DNA from: COE1 sp964387365 | Lineage (GTDB): Bacteria; Bacillota; Clostridia; Lachnospirales; Lachnospiraceae | Direction: 5' to 3' | Assembly (NCBI GenBank): GCA_964387365.1 | Contig: CAYLWP010000107.1 | Coordinates: 1 to 9,162 of the forward strand | DNA: 9,162 nt | Shown: piece after piece, positions 1-6,258 of the stretch | Position numbering within the stretch: position 1 is the stretch's first letter | Layout of the letters: each line of letters begins with the position of its first letter | Program-made: the position numbers and the translations under genes | The notes under the pieces: generated by a model | What the model was told of the DNA's origin: nothing | The model's database searches: none | The model's input: only the letters and a program-made list of their open reading frames with translations

Positions 1-33
1 TAATTATATCAAAAATAATGGGATTTTGCTTGA

Positions 34-1254
34 TTAAATCAGCGTTTCCCTAGTATATAGATCCATCAAAATGCACCTTTCATCCAATGGTATATTGGCA
101 CTTCCTTTCAAACTGTTTTGTAAACCTTTACACCAAACACCACAGATCTTTTTTGCTATACAATTATTACACAAATCACTAGTCTCTCTGTTTGCCTTCT
201 TTATTTCTGTAAAACTTTCATTTCTGTATATATCTTCCAAACTATTGATATCATCCATATTCATACCGTATTCCGAATACTCCGCAAAAGTATGACATGG
301 ATATACCCTTCTTTCTGGAGTGATAGATAAAGAATACCCTGCTGAACACTCTTTCTGCTCCATTTGCATCAATATTCTAATCATCAGGCCTATAAACATT
401 CTTGGAACTTTATTAATCTCTTCGTTTTTTAATTTATACAAATAGTAATCAGCCAACTCATTACATAACTTTTTATATTTCTCTAATGTCTCTTCATCTT
501 CCATATCCAGCTTATATTTTGGATTGCATGTGCTTACCGGAATTATTTCATATGTACTAATAGGAAGCTGCTCCATTTCTCTGCACCATTCCATTGCTTT
601 TCCTTCGCAATAACAATCCAGATGCTGCTTTGTCAAAGTATACTGTACATAGATTCTCATTCCCTTATCATTGAGAGTATCTATATTTTTTGTAACAACT
701 TCATAAGTACTATCTATATAATCTGCTACACGATTTTTATCATGTATTTCTTTCGTACCATCTATACTTGTTCCAATCACAAAATGATACTTATTTAAAA
801 ACTCCAGTATTTCTGCATTCAAAATAGTTCCGTTAGTATTAACTGATAGTGCCGGAAGCTGCTCTCTTTCATAAGTTTCATAGAGATATTCCACAAATTT
901 CTTAATCTCTTTAAAATTCAGTAACGGTTCACCTCCAAAGAAAGAAATTGACTTTACTCCTTTGTGGATGTTCCACATTTTAGTATAGGTCGACACATAA
1001 TCTTCAAAAGAAAACTGTCTATTTACAGATTGAATACCATACGTTCCTTCATCTGCATAACAGTATTTACACTTCAAATTACAAGACGCCGCCGCTATAT
1101 AAATAATGCTTGGTTTCCATCCTTCATCATGCACTGAAGGCACATGCTTCTTTGAGGGTATAGGTAGAAATTCCTCTTTATTTTCTTTATTTCCTCTAAA
1201 AACCTTAATATTTTCATTATCAAACCATAAATCTTCTTTAATTTCGAATAACAT
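34..1254 (-). CDS. Radical SAM/SPASM domain peptide-modifying enzyme
   Basis: This 406-residue protein has the radical SAM cluster motif CNLKCKYC (Cys58, Cys62, Cys65), which holds the 4Fe-4S cluster that cleaves S-adenosylmethionine, and the GGEP motif at 107-110. A C-terminal SPASM domain carries Cys303, Cys320, Cys362, Cys365, Cys371, Cys375 and Cys394, fitting the C-x2-C-x5-C-x3-C-gap-C pattern that binds auxiliary Fe-S clusters. Enzymes of this architecture install thioether, C-C or other crosslinks in ribosomal peptides. The stretch around the cluster resembles thioether (ranthipeptide/SCIFF) maturases, but the substrate cannot be read from the sequence. No separate leader-binding (RRE) domain is obvious in the first 50 residues. 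The start is supported by GGAGG at 1261-1265, 6 nt upstream of ATG. It overlaps the upstream gene by 17 nt, so translation is probably coupled. No terminator follows the stop, and the operon may continue beyond position 1. Confidence 0.9.
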   Translation of the reverse strand: MLFEIKEDLWFDNENIKVFRGNKENKEEFLPIPSKKHVPSVHDEGWKPSIIYIAAASCNLKCKYCYADEGTYGIQSVNRQFSFEDYVSTYTKMWNIHKGVKSISFFGGEPLLNFKEIKKFVEYLYETYEREQLPALSVNTNGTILNAEILEFLNKYHFVIGTSIDGTKEIHDKNRVADYIDSTYEVVTKNIDTLNDKGMRIYVQYTLTKQHLDCYCEGKAMEWCREMEQLPISTYEIIPVSTCNPKYKLDMEDEETLEKYKKLCNELADYYLYKLKNEEINKVPRMFIGLMIRILMQMEQKECSAGYSLSITPERRVYPCHTFAEYSEYGMNMDDINSLEDIYRNESFTEIKKANRETSDLCNNCIAKKICGVWCKGLQNSLKGSANIPLDERCILMDLYTRETLI

Positions 1255-2197
1255 ATTTCACCTCCAGCGATTTGTTACTTATCTCCTCTACAAGTCTTCG
1301 AAACAGTGTCTTTTCTGCCTTTTCAATCTGATTTAGTAATGTCTCTATAACTTCTGAATCTGACTCTTTTGCCTCAACCACAGTAGCTTTTAAGTATCTG
1401 GATAATTTTCTCCATAAATTTCCAACAGCGTTTAGTTCTTTCTCTTCTATGTTATATGTCTGTTTCAACGCCTCTCCAAACTCTCTTCGATAGAAGAAAG
1501 AACTACCATTCTGTATACTCTGCACCAATACATACTTAGCAACTTTATTGAAATTGTTCCAATTATCAACTAATATACTTTTTGTTTTTTGATAAAACCC
1601 TGCTCCCTTACACCAGCCACCATCTTTATCTTCGTACTCTTCAGACAGTATAAGCGCCTTAATACCTTTTATAATACACGAATGAATTGCTGACTTTTTT
1701 ACCTGCTTATCATCTATATAGATAATTTTGAAAGCAACATTTAGCGGTCTCACTGACATCAGGTTCAATTTTTCAAAATCCATTTTAGTTATTTTTTTTA
1801 AAACTCTTCCTTCATCATAATCTCCTCGTAATACCAACGTGTCTCCATCTATTTTATCTACACAATATGTTCCAAATGTATGAAAGAACTGTACAACTTT
1901 CGAGTTTAATTCTTGTATTTTAGCAAAATCAATAGTAGGTAGAATAACCATTATGCGTTCTGTGTCTATTTCTTCGCCATTGAACAACTCATCAATATCC
2001 ATAAAATGATAACTAACTTGCAGTTTTTCCAACAATTCATCAATAAAATAAATTCCTCTTCCCGAAAGTATATATAAGCTCTCTCCTCCATATTTCATAA
2101 AATTTATCGTATTGCTTAATCCGCTGCATAAAACTGCTTCATTATAGTCTAATCCAACAAGCTTATTACTTATCAAGGATAAATCACAACTCTTCAT
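1238..2197 (-). CDS. BtrH N-terminal-like / C39-like putative cysteine acyltransferase or peptidase
   Basis: This 319-residue protein is the first gene of the operon with the radical SAM enzyme. It has no signal peptide or membrane segment. The arrangement recalls the BtrH N-terminal family (butirosin biosynthesis, papain/C39-like fold). An early cysteine (Cys24, in the stretch LCSGLSNTINF) is followed by FHTFGTYCVDKIDGDTLVLR with His106, then GDYDEG with Asp126, giving a possible Cys-His-Asp triad. The C-terminal half (about 150-319) is charged and mostly helical. Proteins of this family transfer acyl groups or cleave peptides, and BtrH-type domains occur beside radical SAM enzymes in peptide clusters, so a role in substrate cleavage or acylation is inferred. 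The family call rests on pattern recognition only and could be wrong. The ATG start has AAAGGA at 2207-2212, 9 nt upstream. The gene is AT-rich compared with metG. Confidence 0.6.
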   Translation of the reverse strand: MKSCDLSLISNKLVGLDYNEAVLCSGLSNTINFMKYGGESLYILSGRGIYFIDELLEKLQVSYHFMDIDELFNGEEIDTERIMVILPTIDFAKIQELNSKVVQFFHTFGTYCVDKIDGDTLVLRGDYDEGRVLKKITKMDFEKLNLMSVRPLNVAFKIIYIDDKQVKKSAIHSCIIKGIKALILSEEYEDKDGGWCKGAGFYQKTKSILVDNWNNFNKVAKYVLVQSIQNGSSFFYRREFGEALKQTYNIEEKELNAVGNLWRKLSRYLKATVVEAKESDSEVIETLLNQIEKAEKTLFRRLVEEISNKSLEVKYVIRN

Positions 2198-2225
2198 TCA
2201 AATACATCCTTTCATAACCGATTCT

Positions 2226-2255
2226 CTTATAACGACTAACCATGATTGAAGTCTA
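2226..2255 (-). promoter_or_regulatory. Candidate sigma-A promoter of the BtrH-like/radical SAM operon
   Basis: On the minus strand a TAGACT -35 (2250-2255) and a TATAAG -10 (2226-2231) are separated by 18 bp. Transcription would start near 2219, leaving a short leader that contains the AAAGGA ribosome binding site. The -35 matches the consensus at four of six positions and the -10 at five of six. The 18-bp dyad at 2257-2274 abuts the -35. This is a call by eye only. Confidence 0.4.
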
Positions 2256-2256
2256 A

Positions 2257-2274
2257 TGTATTTTGCGTAATACA
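2257..2274. promoter_or_regulatory. Candidate operator dyad next to the operon promoter
   Basis: The 18-bp sequence TGTATTttgcgtAATACA has perfect 6-bp arms and a 6-bp centre. It ends 2 bp upstream of the proposed -35 box on the minus strand, the usual place for an activator or a repressor. No regulator gene is present in the window, and the binding protein is unknown. AT-rich dyads of this size can also arise by chance. Confidence 0.3.
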
Positions 2275-2319
2275 ACCACAAAGCTTGAGTTAAATGACAA
2301 GAAAAAGGAGTGAATAACT

Positions 2320-2430
2320 CTATTTCTCATTCATCATTCTGCTTACTCCTAAATATCTATCATTTACTCTAATATCCGCATTTTTACTCTTTACACCGTT
2401 ATACTTACCATATACAAATGGATAAGGAGT
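2320..2430 (-). pseudogene. Possible 3' remnant of a lost minus-strand gene
   Basis: Thirty-six sense codons followed by TAG (stop at 2320-2322) read like protein rather than noise. Most codons begin with a purine, and the encoded residues are charged and mixed, beginning TPYPFVYGKYNG and ending NDRYLGVSRMMNEK. The frame stays open upstream only to a TGA about 27 nt further on, inside the start of the plus-strand gene at 2438. There is no start codon with a ribosome binding site. It therefore looks like the C-terminus of a protein whose body was lost when the neighbouring plus-strand gene arrived or the region was rearranged. I do not recognise the parent family. An open frame of this length can occur by chance, so the call is tentative. 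Confidence 0.3.
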
Positions 2431-2437
2431 TGATGTA

Positions 2438-2899
2438 TTGCAAATTTTGAACAATCAGTCCATCATTATGCAAAATCTTCTTTATTACAAATGTGAGACT
2501 CCAAAAGAAAAAATTGGGGATATCATAAAACATGTAGATATGCATATAGATACCATTGGACTGAAAAAAATGGGAAAGATGATTACTTCGATGGAAGAAA
2601 CAGAAGGCGCAGCATCAGTTAATCTTGATATACTGATTCCTGTTGATTCATCCTTTGAAGAAAATGAACATTTTTTATTACTCCCACAATTTAAACTCCT
2701 TCATGCCGTAAAAATCAGGCATGAAGGAACGATTAATAACCTGTCAAAAACACAGGAGATACTGAAAAAATACTTAGAAAGTCACTCTTACGAAGCAATA
2801 ACAAAATACTATAATGTCATCATTCGGCATGACTCAGAAATATTAGCAAATTCAATTATTGATATTTATGTAGGTATTAATCCTAATGTCTTAATTTGA
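2438..2899 (+). CDS. GyrI-like / DUF5085-like small protein
   Basis: This 153-residue soluble protein begins with TTG, chosen because AAGGAG (2424-2429) lies 8 nt upstream and no in-frame ATG has a comparable site. The layout resembles GyrI-like or AraC-effector-binding folds: an amphipathic N-terminal strand-helix unit, then an IPVDSS segment (about 67-72), then a LLPQFKLLHAVKIRHEG strand and turn (about 80-96), a helix, and a C-terminal strand near IIDIYVGINPN. In those folds the pseudo-symmetric strands form a ligand pocket. The length and pattern also fit the DUF5085 family of Firmicutes. There is no DNA-binding domain, so it would act as a binding or inhibitor protein rather than a regulator. 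It stands alone, divergent from the radical SAM operon and ended by the terminator at 2933. Its function is unknown. Confidence 0.7.
   Translation: MQILNNQSIIMQNLLYYKCETPKEKIGDIIKHVDMHIDTIGLKKMGKMITSMEETEGAASVNLDILIPVDSSFEENEHFLLLPQFKLLHAVKIRHEGTINNLSKTQEILKKYLESHSYEAITKYYNVIIRHDSEILANSIIDIYVGINPNVLI
2697..2728. repeat. Perfect 11-bp inverted repeat inside the GyrI-like gene
   Basis: The arms TCCTTCATGCC (2697-2707) and GGCATGAAGGA (2718-2728) are exact reverse complements around a 10-nt loop. The hairpin lies within codons for the LLHAVKIRHEG stretch. No T-run follows, so it is not an intrinsic terminator. It could affect translation or mRNA decay, or be a coincidence of the codons. Confidence 0.6.
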
Positions 2900-2932
2900 G
2901 ACAATATAGTATCATCTGATAGGTTAAGAAAA

Positions 2933-2980
2933 GAAAAAGGTCGGTTTGAATTCAGAACTCAAATCGACCTTCTTCTTTAT
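2933..2980. terminator. Bidirectional intrinsic terminator between the GyrI-like gene and the HAD gene
   Basis: AAGGTCGGTTTGA (2937-2949) pairs with TCAAATCGACCTT (2959-2971) with a single G-T wobble. The stem can be extended outward by three pairs past one mismatch. It is followed by a T-rich tract on the plus strand and flanked by an A-rich tract, which acts as the T-tract for the minus strand. It ends the plus-strand gene at 2899 and the minus-strand HAD gene, whose stop is at 2984. Confidence 0.8.
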
Positions 2981-2983
2981 ATT

Positions 2984-3628
2984 TTAGATTATTATTTTAT
3001 TCATCAAATCCGGCAACTCCTCAAATGCTCCAATCGTATAATCCGGAGCAACTGCCTCGCCAAATCCGTAAGACGCATATACAAACGGGATGCCTGCCAC
3101 TCTTGCAGACTCCTCGTCTCCGCTTGTATCACCGACATAAACAGCTCTTGTTACACCATTTCTTTGCATAATCAGCTTATTGTTCTCGCCCTTAGGAACC
3201 TTATTGTCTCCCCAGCACTGAATATCGTCAAAGCAATTTTCCAGCTTATGTGCTTTGATAAAGCTCTCAATGTACCCTGACTGGCAATTACTTACCACGA
3301 ACAGCTTATACTTTTTATGCAAAATCTTCAGTGTCTCCTCAAGCTTAGGATAGAGAATGCCACCATGCACGCTTAAATACTCGTTTTCAACCTCACAGCA
3401 TTCATCCATCAGCAATGCCTTTTCCGCTTCTGTATTATGCGGAAACATTCTGTTTGCAATCTCGTTCATCGGCAGTCCGAAATATCCGCTAAGCTCCTCG
3501 GCAGTCAACGGACCACGCTTACACTCGGGATGATTGGAAATCACCACATTCCAGATATGCACAATCCCTCCTGTAGTATCCCACATCGTTCCGTCTAAAT
3601 CAAATATAATCGCTTCTATTTTTTCCAT
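2984..3628 (-). CDS. HAD-superfamily phosphatase (phosphoglycolate phosphatase-like)
   Basis: This 214-residue cytoplasmic hydrolase shows all four HAD motifs: DLDGT (nucleophile Asp10, general acid Asp12), Ser113-Asn114 in VVSNCQS, Lys146 in VPKGEN, and GDTSGDEESA (Asp167, Asp171) for Mg2+ binding. The helical cap between motifs I and II (about 17-85) marks a C1-type HAD enzyme, as in phosphoglycolate phosphatase and beta-phosphoglucomutase-like proteins. The exact substrate cannot be told from the sequence. The ATG at 3628 is preferred because GGAG (3639-3642) lies 10 nt upstream. A GTG six codons further up has no ribosome binding site and would lie inside the end of metG. The gene starts 1 nt after the metG stop, so it is almost certainly co-transcribed and translationally coupled with metG and falls under the T-box. 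Confidence 0.88.
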   Translation of the reverse strand: MEKIEAIIFDLDGTMWDTTGGIVHIWNVVISNHPECKRGPLTAEELSGYFGLPMNEIANRMFPHNTEAEKALLMDECCEVENEYLSVHGGILYPKLEETLKILHKKYKLFVVSNCQSGYIESFIKAHKLENCFDDIQCWGDNKVPKGENNKLIMQRNGVTRAVYVGDTSGDEESARVAGIPFVYASYGFGEAVAPDYTIGAFEELPDLMNKIII

Positions 3629-3629
3629 A

Positions 3630-5624
3630 TTAACAAATCTCCGCACCTGATGGCATTGGCTTTTCTGCGGTCATCAGTGCAAGATTGCCTTCTGCATCCT
3701 CTGCACATAATAACATACCCTCAGATACCACTCCCGCAAGCTTAGCAGGCTTTAAGTTCACAAGTACCATAACCTTCTTGCCAACCATCTCTTCCGGTGT
3801 GTAATGCGCCTTAATTCCGGATACAATCTGCTTTACCTGACTTCCAATCTTTACCTGACTGCATAACAGCTTCTTGGACTTCGGAACTGCCTCACAGGCA
3901 ATAATCTCACCAATCTGAAACTGCAGCTTTGCAAAGTCATCATATGAAATCTCTTCCTTTGCCTCGATATCAATCACTGCTGCTTCTGCTTCAGCAGGTG
4001 CTTCTTCGCCATTGAGCTTTCTCATTTCTGCTTCATACTCAGCCTTCTGTGCAGCCTGAATTGCCTCAACCTTTGGCGTAATCTCCTTCGCATCAAGACG
4101 TGCAAATAAGATTTCCGGTGTCTCGGTTACCTTGGTTCCGCTTGCGTACAGACCAAACTTCTCTAAATCATCGAACTCACGCAAGCTCGTGTTAAGCTGC
4201 TTAGCAATTCTCTGGGCTGTTTCCGGTAAGAAGCTGTGAAGTAAGCTTGCACCGATTGTAATAGATTCTGTCAGGTTGTAAAGTACCTCTGCCAAACGAT
4301 CCTTGCTTGCTTCATCCTTGGCAAGTACCCAAGGTGTTGTCTCGTCGATATACTTGTTACAACGTCTGAATAAATCAAATACTGCAGTTATCGCATCAGC
4401 AACACGAAGCTTATCCATCTTCTCCGCCACCTTTGCTCTTGTTCCGGTAACCACTGCCTTCAGGTTCTCATCAAAGCTGTCTGTTACACCTGTACTCTTT
4501 ACAATGCCGTCAAAATACTTATTACTCATGGAAACGGTACGGTTTACAAGGTTTCCAAGGATATTGGCAAGGTCTGAATTGAAACGCTCCACAACAAGCT
4601 CCCAGGTAATCACACCGTCATTTTCAAACGGCATCTCATGAAGCACGAAGTAACGGGTTGCGTCTACGCCGAATAAATCAGCCATATCATCCGCATAGAT
4701 AACATTTCCCTTGGACTTACTCATCTTATCGCCGCCCTGTAAGAGCCATGGATGACCAAATACCTGCTTTGGTAACGGCAGTTCTAATGCCATCAGGAAA
4801 ATTGGCCAGTAAATAGTATGGAAACGAACGATATCCTTACCGATTAAGTGAAGATCCGCCGGCCAGTTCTTTTTAAACATTTCGTTAGAGCCGTCCGGAT
4901 CATAGCCAATCTTGGTAATATAGTTGGTTAACGCATCAAGCCATACATATACGACATGCTTTGGATCAAAGTCAACCGGAATACCCCAGCTAAAGGATGT
5001 TCTGGATACACATAAATCCTGTAAGCCCGGTAGTAAGAAGTTATTCATCATCTCATTCTTACGGGAAACCGGCTGAATAAACTCAGGATGTGTATTGATA
5101 TGCTCGATTAAACGGTCAGCATACTTGCTCATCTTGAAGAAATATGCCTCTTCCTTGGCAGGCTTAACCTCACGTCCACAGTCAGGACACTTTCCGTCCA
5201 CGAGCTGAGACTCTGTCCAAAAGGATTCACATGGTGTGCAGTAAAGTCCTTCATAAGAGCTCTTATAGATATCTCCCTTGTCATATAATTTCTTAAAAAT
5301 CTTCTTGACGCAGTTCTCATGATCCTCGTCTGTGGTACGAACAAAATTGTCATAAGAGGTATTCATCAAATCCCAGATTCTCTTTACTTCTCCTGCTACC
5401 TCATCAACGTATTCCTTCGGTGTAATGCCTGCTGCCTCTGCCTTCTCCTGAATCTTCTGACCATGCTCGTCAGTTCCTGTCTGGAAATAAACGTCATAGC
5501 CCTCTGCCTTCTTGTATCTTGCAATTGCGTCTGCCAGAATGATTTCATAGGTATTGCCAATGTGTGGCTTACCTGAGGTGTAGGCAATTGCTGTTGTCAT
5601 GTAATACTTTCCTTTGTTTTGCAT
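3630..5624 (-). CDS. metG: Methionyl-tRNA synthetase
   Basis: This cytoplasmic class I aminoacyl-tRNA synthetase attaches methionine to tRNA-Met using ATP. The 664 residues include the HIGH-type signature as HIGN (21-24), a zinc knuckle CTPC...CPDC (Cys129, Cys132, Cys146, Cys149), the KMSKS loop (300-304), an anticodon-binding helical domain (about 345-500), a variable Ala/Glu-rich linker (about 515-555) and a C-terminal EMAP/Trbp111-type tRNA-binding domain (about 559-664). The length is normal for the dimeric form. The start is the ATG at 5624, with AAGGAG (5634-5639) 9 nt upstream. The frame stays open for 21 more codons upstream, but that stretch lies in leader hairpins and has no ribosome binding site. 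Expression is controlled by the T-box leader at 5788-6060. The HAD gene follows 1 nt after the stop. Confidence 0.98.
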   Translation of the reverse strand: MQNKGKYYMTTAIAYTSGKPHIGNTYEIILADAIARYKKAEGYDVYFQTGTDEHGQKIQEKAEAAGITPKEYVDEVAGEVKRIWDLMNTSYDNFVRTTDEDHENCVKKIFKKLYDKGDIYKSSYEGLYCTPCESFWTESQLVDGKCPDCGREVKPAKEEAYFFKMSKYADRLIEHINTHPEFIQPVSRKNEMMNNFLLPGLQDLCVSRTSFSWGIPVDFDPKHVVYVWLDALTNYITKIGYDPDGSNEMFKKNWPADLHLIGKDIVRFHTIYWPIFLMALELPLPKQVFGHPWLLQGGDKMSKSKGNVIYADDMADLFGVDATRYFVLHEMPFENDGVITWELVVERFNSDLANILGNLVNRTVSMSNKYFDGIVKSTGVTDSFDENLKAVVTGTRAKVAEKMDKLRVADAITAVFDLFRRCNKYIDETTPWVLAKDEASKDRLAEVLYNLTESITIGASLLHSFLPETAQRIAKQLNTSLREFDDLEKFGLYASGTKVTETPEILFARLDAKEITPKVEAIQAAQKAEYEAEMRKLNGEEAPAEAEAAVIDIEAKEEISYDDFAKLQFQIGEIIACEAVPKSKKLLCSQVKIGSQVKQIVSGIKAHYTPEEMVGKKVMVLVNLKPAKLAGVVSEGMLLCAEDAEGNLALMTAEKPMPSGAEIC

Positions 5625-5674
5625 TTTATAAATCTCCTTCCTGAATTGAGTTGTCGTGAAATACATAATATAGA

Positions 5675-5791
5675 ATGTGCAAAGCACATACTCGCGCCGA
5701 GTGCGGTCGCTTGCGACATATTACATCTTCGCACGAGTGCGCATCCTCGCGGAGCGTTTTAATTGCATAGGAATTTCCTATGCAATTAAAA
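5675..5791. repeat. Cluster of tandem small hairpins, likely a dispersed intergenic repeat
   Basis: Five separate inverted repeats follow one another in 117 bp. They are ATGTGC/GCACAT (5675-5689, loop AAA), ACTCG/CGAGT (5690-5702), GTCGC/GCGAC (5706-5717), CGCAC/GTGCG (5730-5741) and a long AT-rich one with 17-bp perfect arms, TTTTAATTGCATAGGAA (5757-5773) and its complement (5775-5791). An 8-bp direct repeat CGAGTGCG occurs at 5698 and 5734. The block is much more GC-rich and structured than flanking leader sequence. It sits between the T-box terminator and the metG ribosome binding site, so it is transcribed only on read-through. It resembles REP- or MITE-like non-coding repeats, but copy number cannot be judged from one window. 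Confidence 0.6.
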
Positions 5792-5821
5792 AAATCCCGT
5801 CCCTATCAAATAAGGACGAGA
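5788..5821 (-). terminator. Intrinsic terminator of the metG T-box leader
   Basis: On the minus strand TCTCGTCCTT (5821-5812) pairs with AGGGACGGGA (5804-5795) through two G-U wobbles. The loop is 7 nt, and a run of seven U follows (5794-5788). Its 5' arm overlaps the strand needed by the antiterminator, so the two folds exclude each other. This is the standard T-box switch. Confidence 0.88.
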
Positions 5822-6060
5822 TATATTCCCGTGTTACCACCTTAATTCGCCTTGTTCTCACAAACAAAGCCTCCGCAGGTACACATGATACCCTGTCGCT
5901 ATAACGGGCGAACCCTGTCGCAGCCTTATCGGAAACCGACTCGGTGCGCTGCTCAGAAGCCATGTTCAGCATACTTTCTTCTCATCCCTCGCAGCCCTGA
6001 CAGCGTCAGTAGGATGTTCTCTGTAGGAATACCATATACTTACTCTCTTCGTCATCGCTT
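5788..6060 (-). promoter_or_regulatory. T-box riboswitch (tRNA-Met sensing) of metG
   Basis: The leader has the T-box core AAGGTGGTAACACGGG (5843-5828). Its UGGU (5839-5836) would pair with an uncharged ACCA tRNA end, matching the A73 discriminator of tRNA-Met. AAGG pairs with CCTT (5815-5812) and ACGGG with CTCGT (5820-5816), forming the antiterminator that excludes the terminator at 5788-5821. Stem I starts near 6060 with the AGAGAGTAAGTA loop-E segment, and GAACATGGCTTC on its 3' side presents an AUG specifier at 5963-5961. GAAG near the 5' end pairs with CTTC after the specifier to close the base. Uncharged tRNA-Met should bind codon and bulge and allow read-through into metG and the HAD gene. 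The leader covers most of the long gap between metG and the next gene. Confidence 0.93.
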
Positions 6061-6085
6061 TTCACGTTTATCCTGATATAGTACT

Positions 6086-6114
6086 AATTTATCACTAATT
6101 ATAGTTTTTGTAAA
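6086..6114 (-). promoter_or_regulatory. Candidate promoter of the metG T-box transcript
   Basis: On the minus strand TTTACA (6114-6109) and TAAATT (6091-6086) are separated by 17 bp, with a TG one base upstream of the -10 (extended -10). The start would be near 6079, about 20 nt before T-box stem I. Other AT-rich -10-like sequences (TATAAT near 6100 and 6130) lack a convincing -35 at the right distance. Confidence 0.45.
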
Positions 6115-6166
6115 TAACTAAGTTTTATTATAATTGAATATGTCACTTTTTCAGCTATAAAATCAA

Positions 6167-6195
6167 TTGCAACCTTTCTCATACTCTGTTAAAAT
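6167..6195 (+). promoter_or_regulatory. Candidate sigma-A promoter of the DUF368/PopT gene
   Basis: TTGCAA (6167-6172) and TAAAAT (6190-6195) are spaced by 17 bp on the plus strand. A start near 6202 gives a leader of about 57 nt that includes a small hairpin GTGC/GCAC (6228-6240, loop of five T) just before the ribosome binding site. The promoter is divergent from, and does not overlap, the metG promoter. Confidence 0.55.
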
Positions 6196-6258
6196 ATACC
6201 TTGGTTACATTTATCGTAATAAATATTGTGCTTTTTGCACGGAAAGAGGTAATTAATC

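Noticed and set aside
1..33. TATAAT on the minus strand at 3-8 as a promoter for a further gene
   Set aside because: No acceptable -35 lies 16-18 bp upstream, and the region is too short to judge.
2309..2371. Possible 20-codon plus-strand ORF from GTG near AAAAAGGAG
   Set aside because: The GTG overlaps the GGAG itself, so spacing is impossible for initiation, and the peptide is not protein-like.
2198..2437. Search for a RiPP precursor peptide upstream of the BtrH-like gene
   Set aside because: The only open frames on the minus strand here are the start-less remnant and a five-codon ORF, and neither looks like a leader-core peptide.
3629..3646. GTG start for the HAD gene six codons upstream
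   Set aside because: It has no ribosome binding site and overlaps the metG 3' end. The ATG at 3628 has GGAG 10 nt away and begins right before the DLDGT motif.
5625..5687. Upstream extension of metG by 21 codons
   Set aside because: The added residues lie in the leader hairpin region, no ribosome binding site precedes that start, and the ATG at 5624 has an AAGGAG at 9 nt and begins the normal MetG N-terminus.
5677..6076. Several open frames of 64-75 codons on both strands over the metG leader
   Set aside because: They coincide with the T-box and hairpin array, have no ribosome binding sites, and their sequence is explained by RNA structure.
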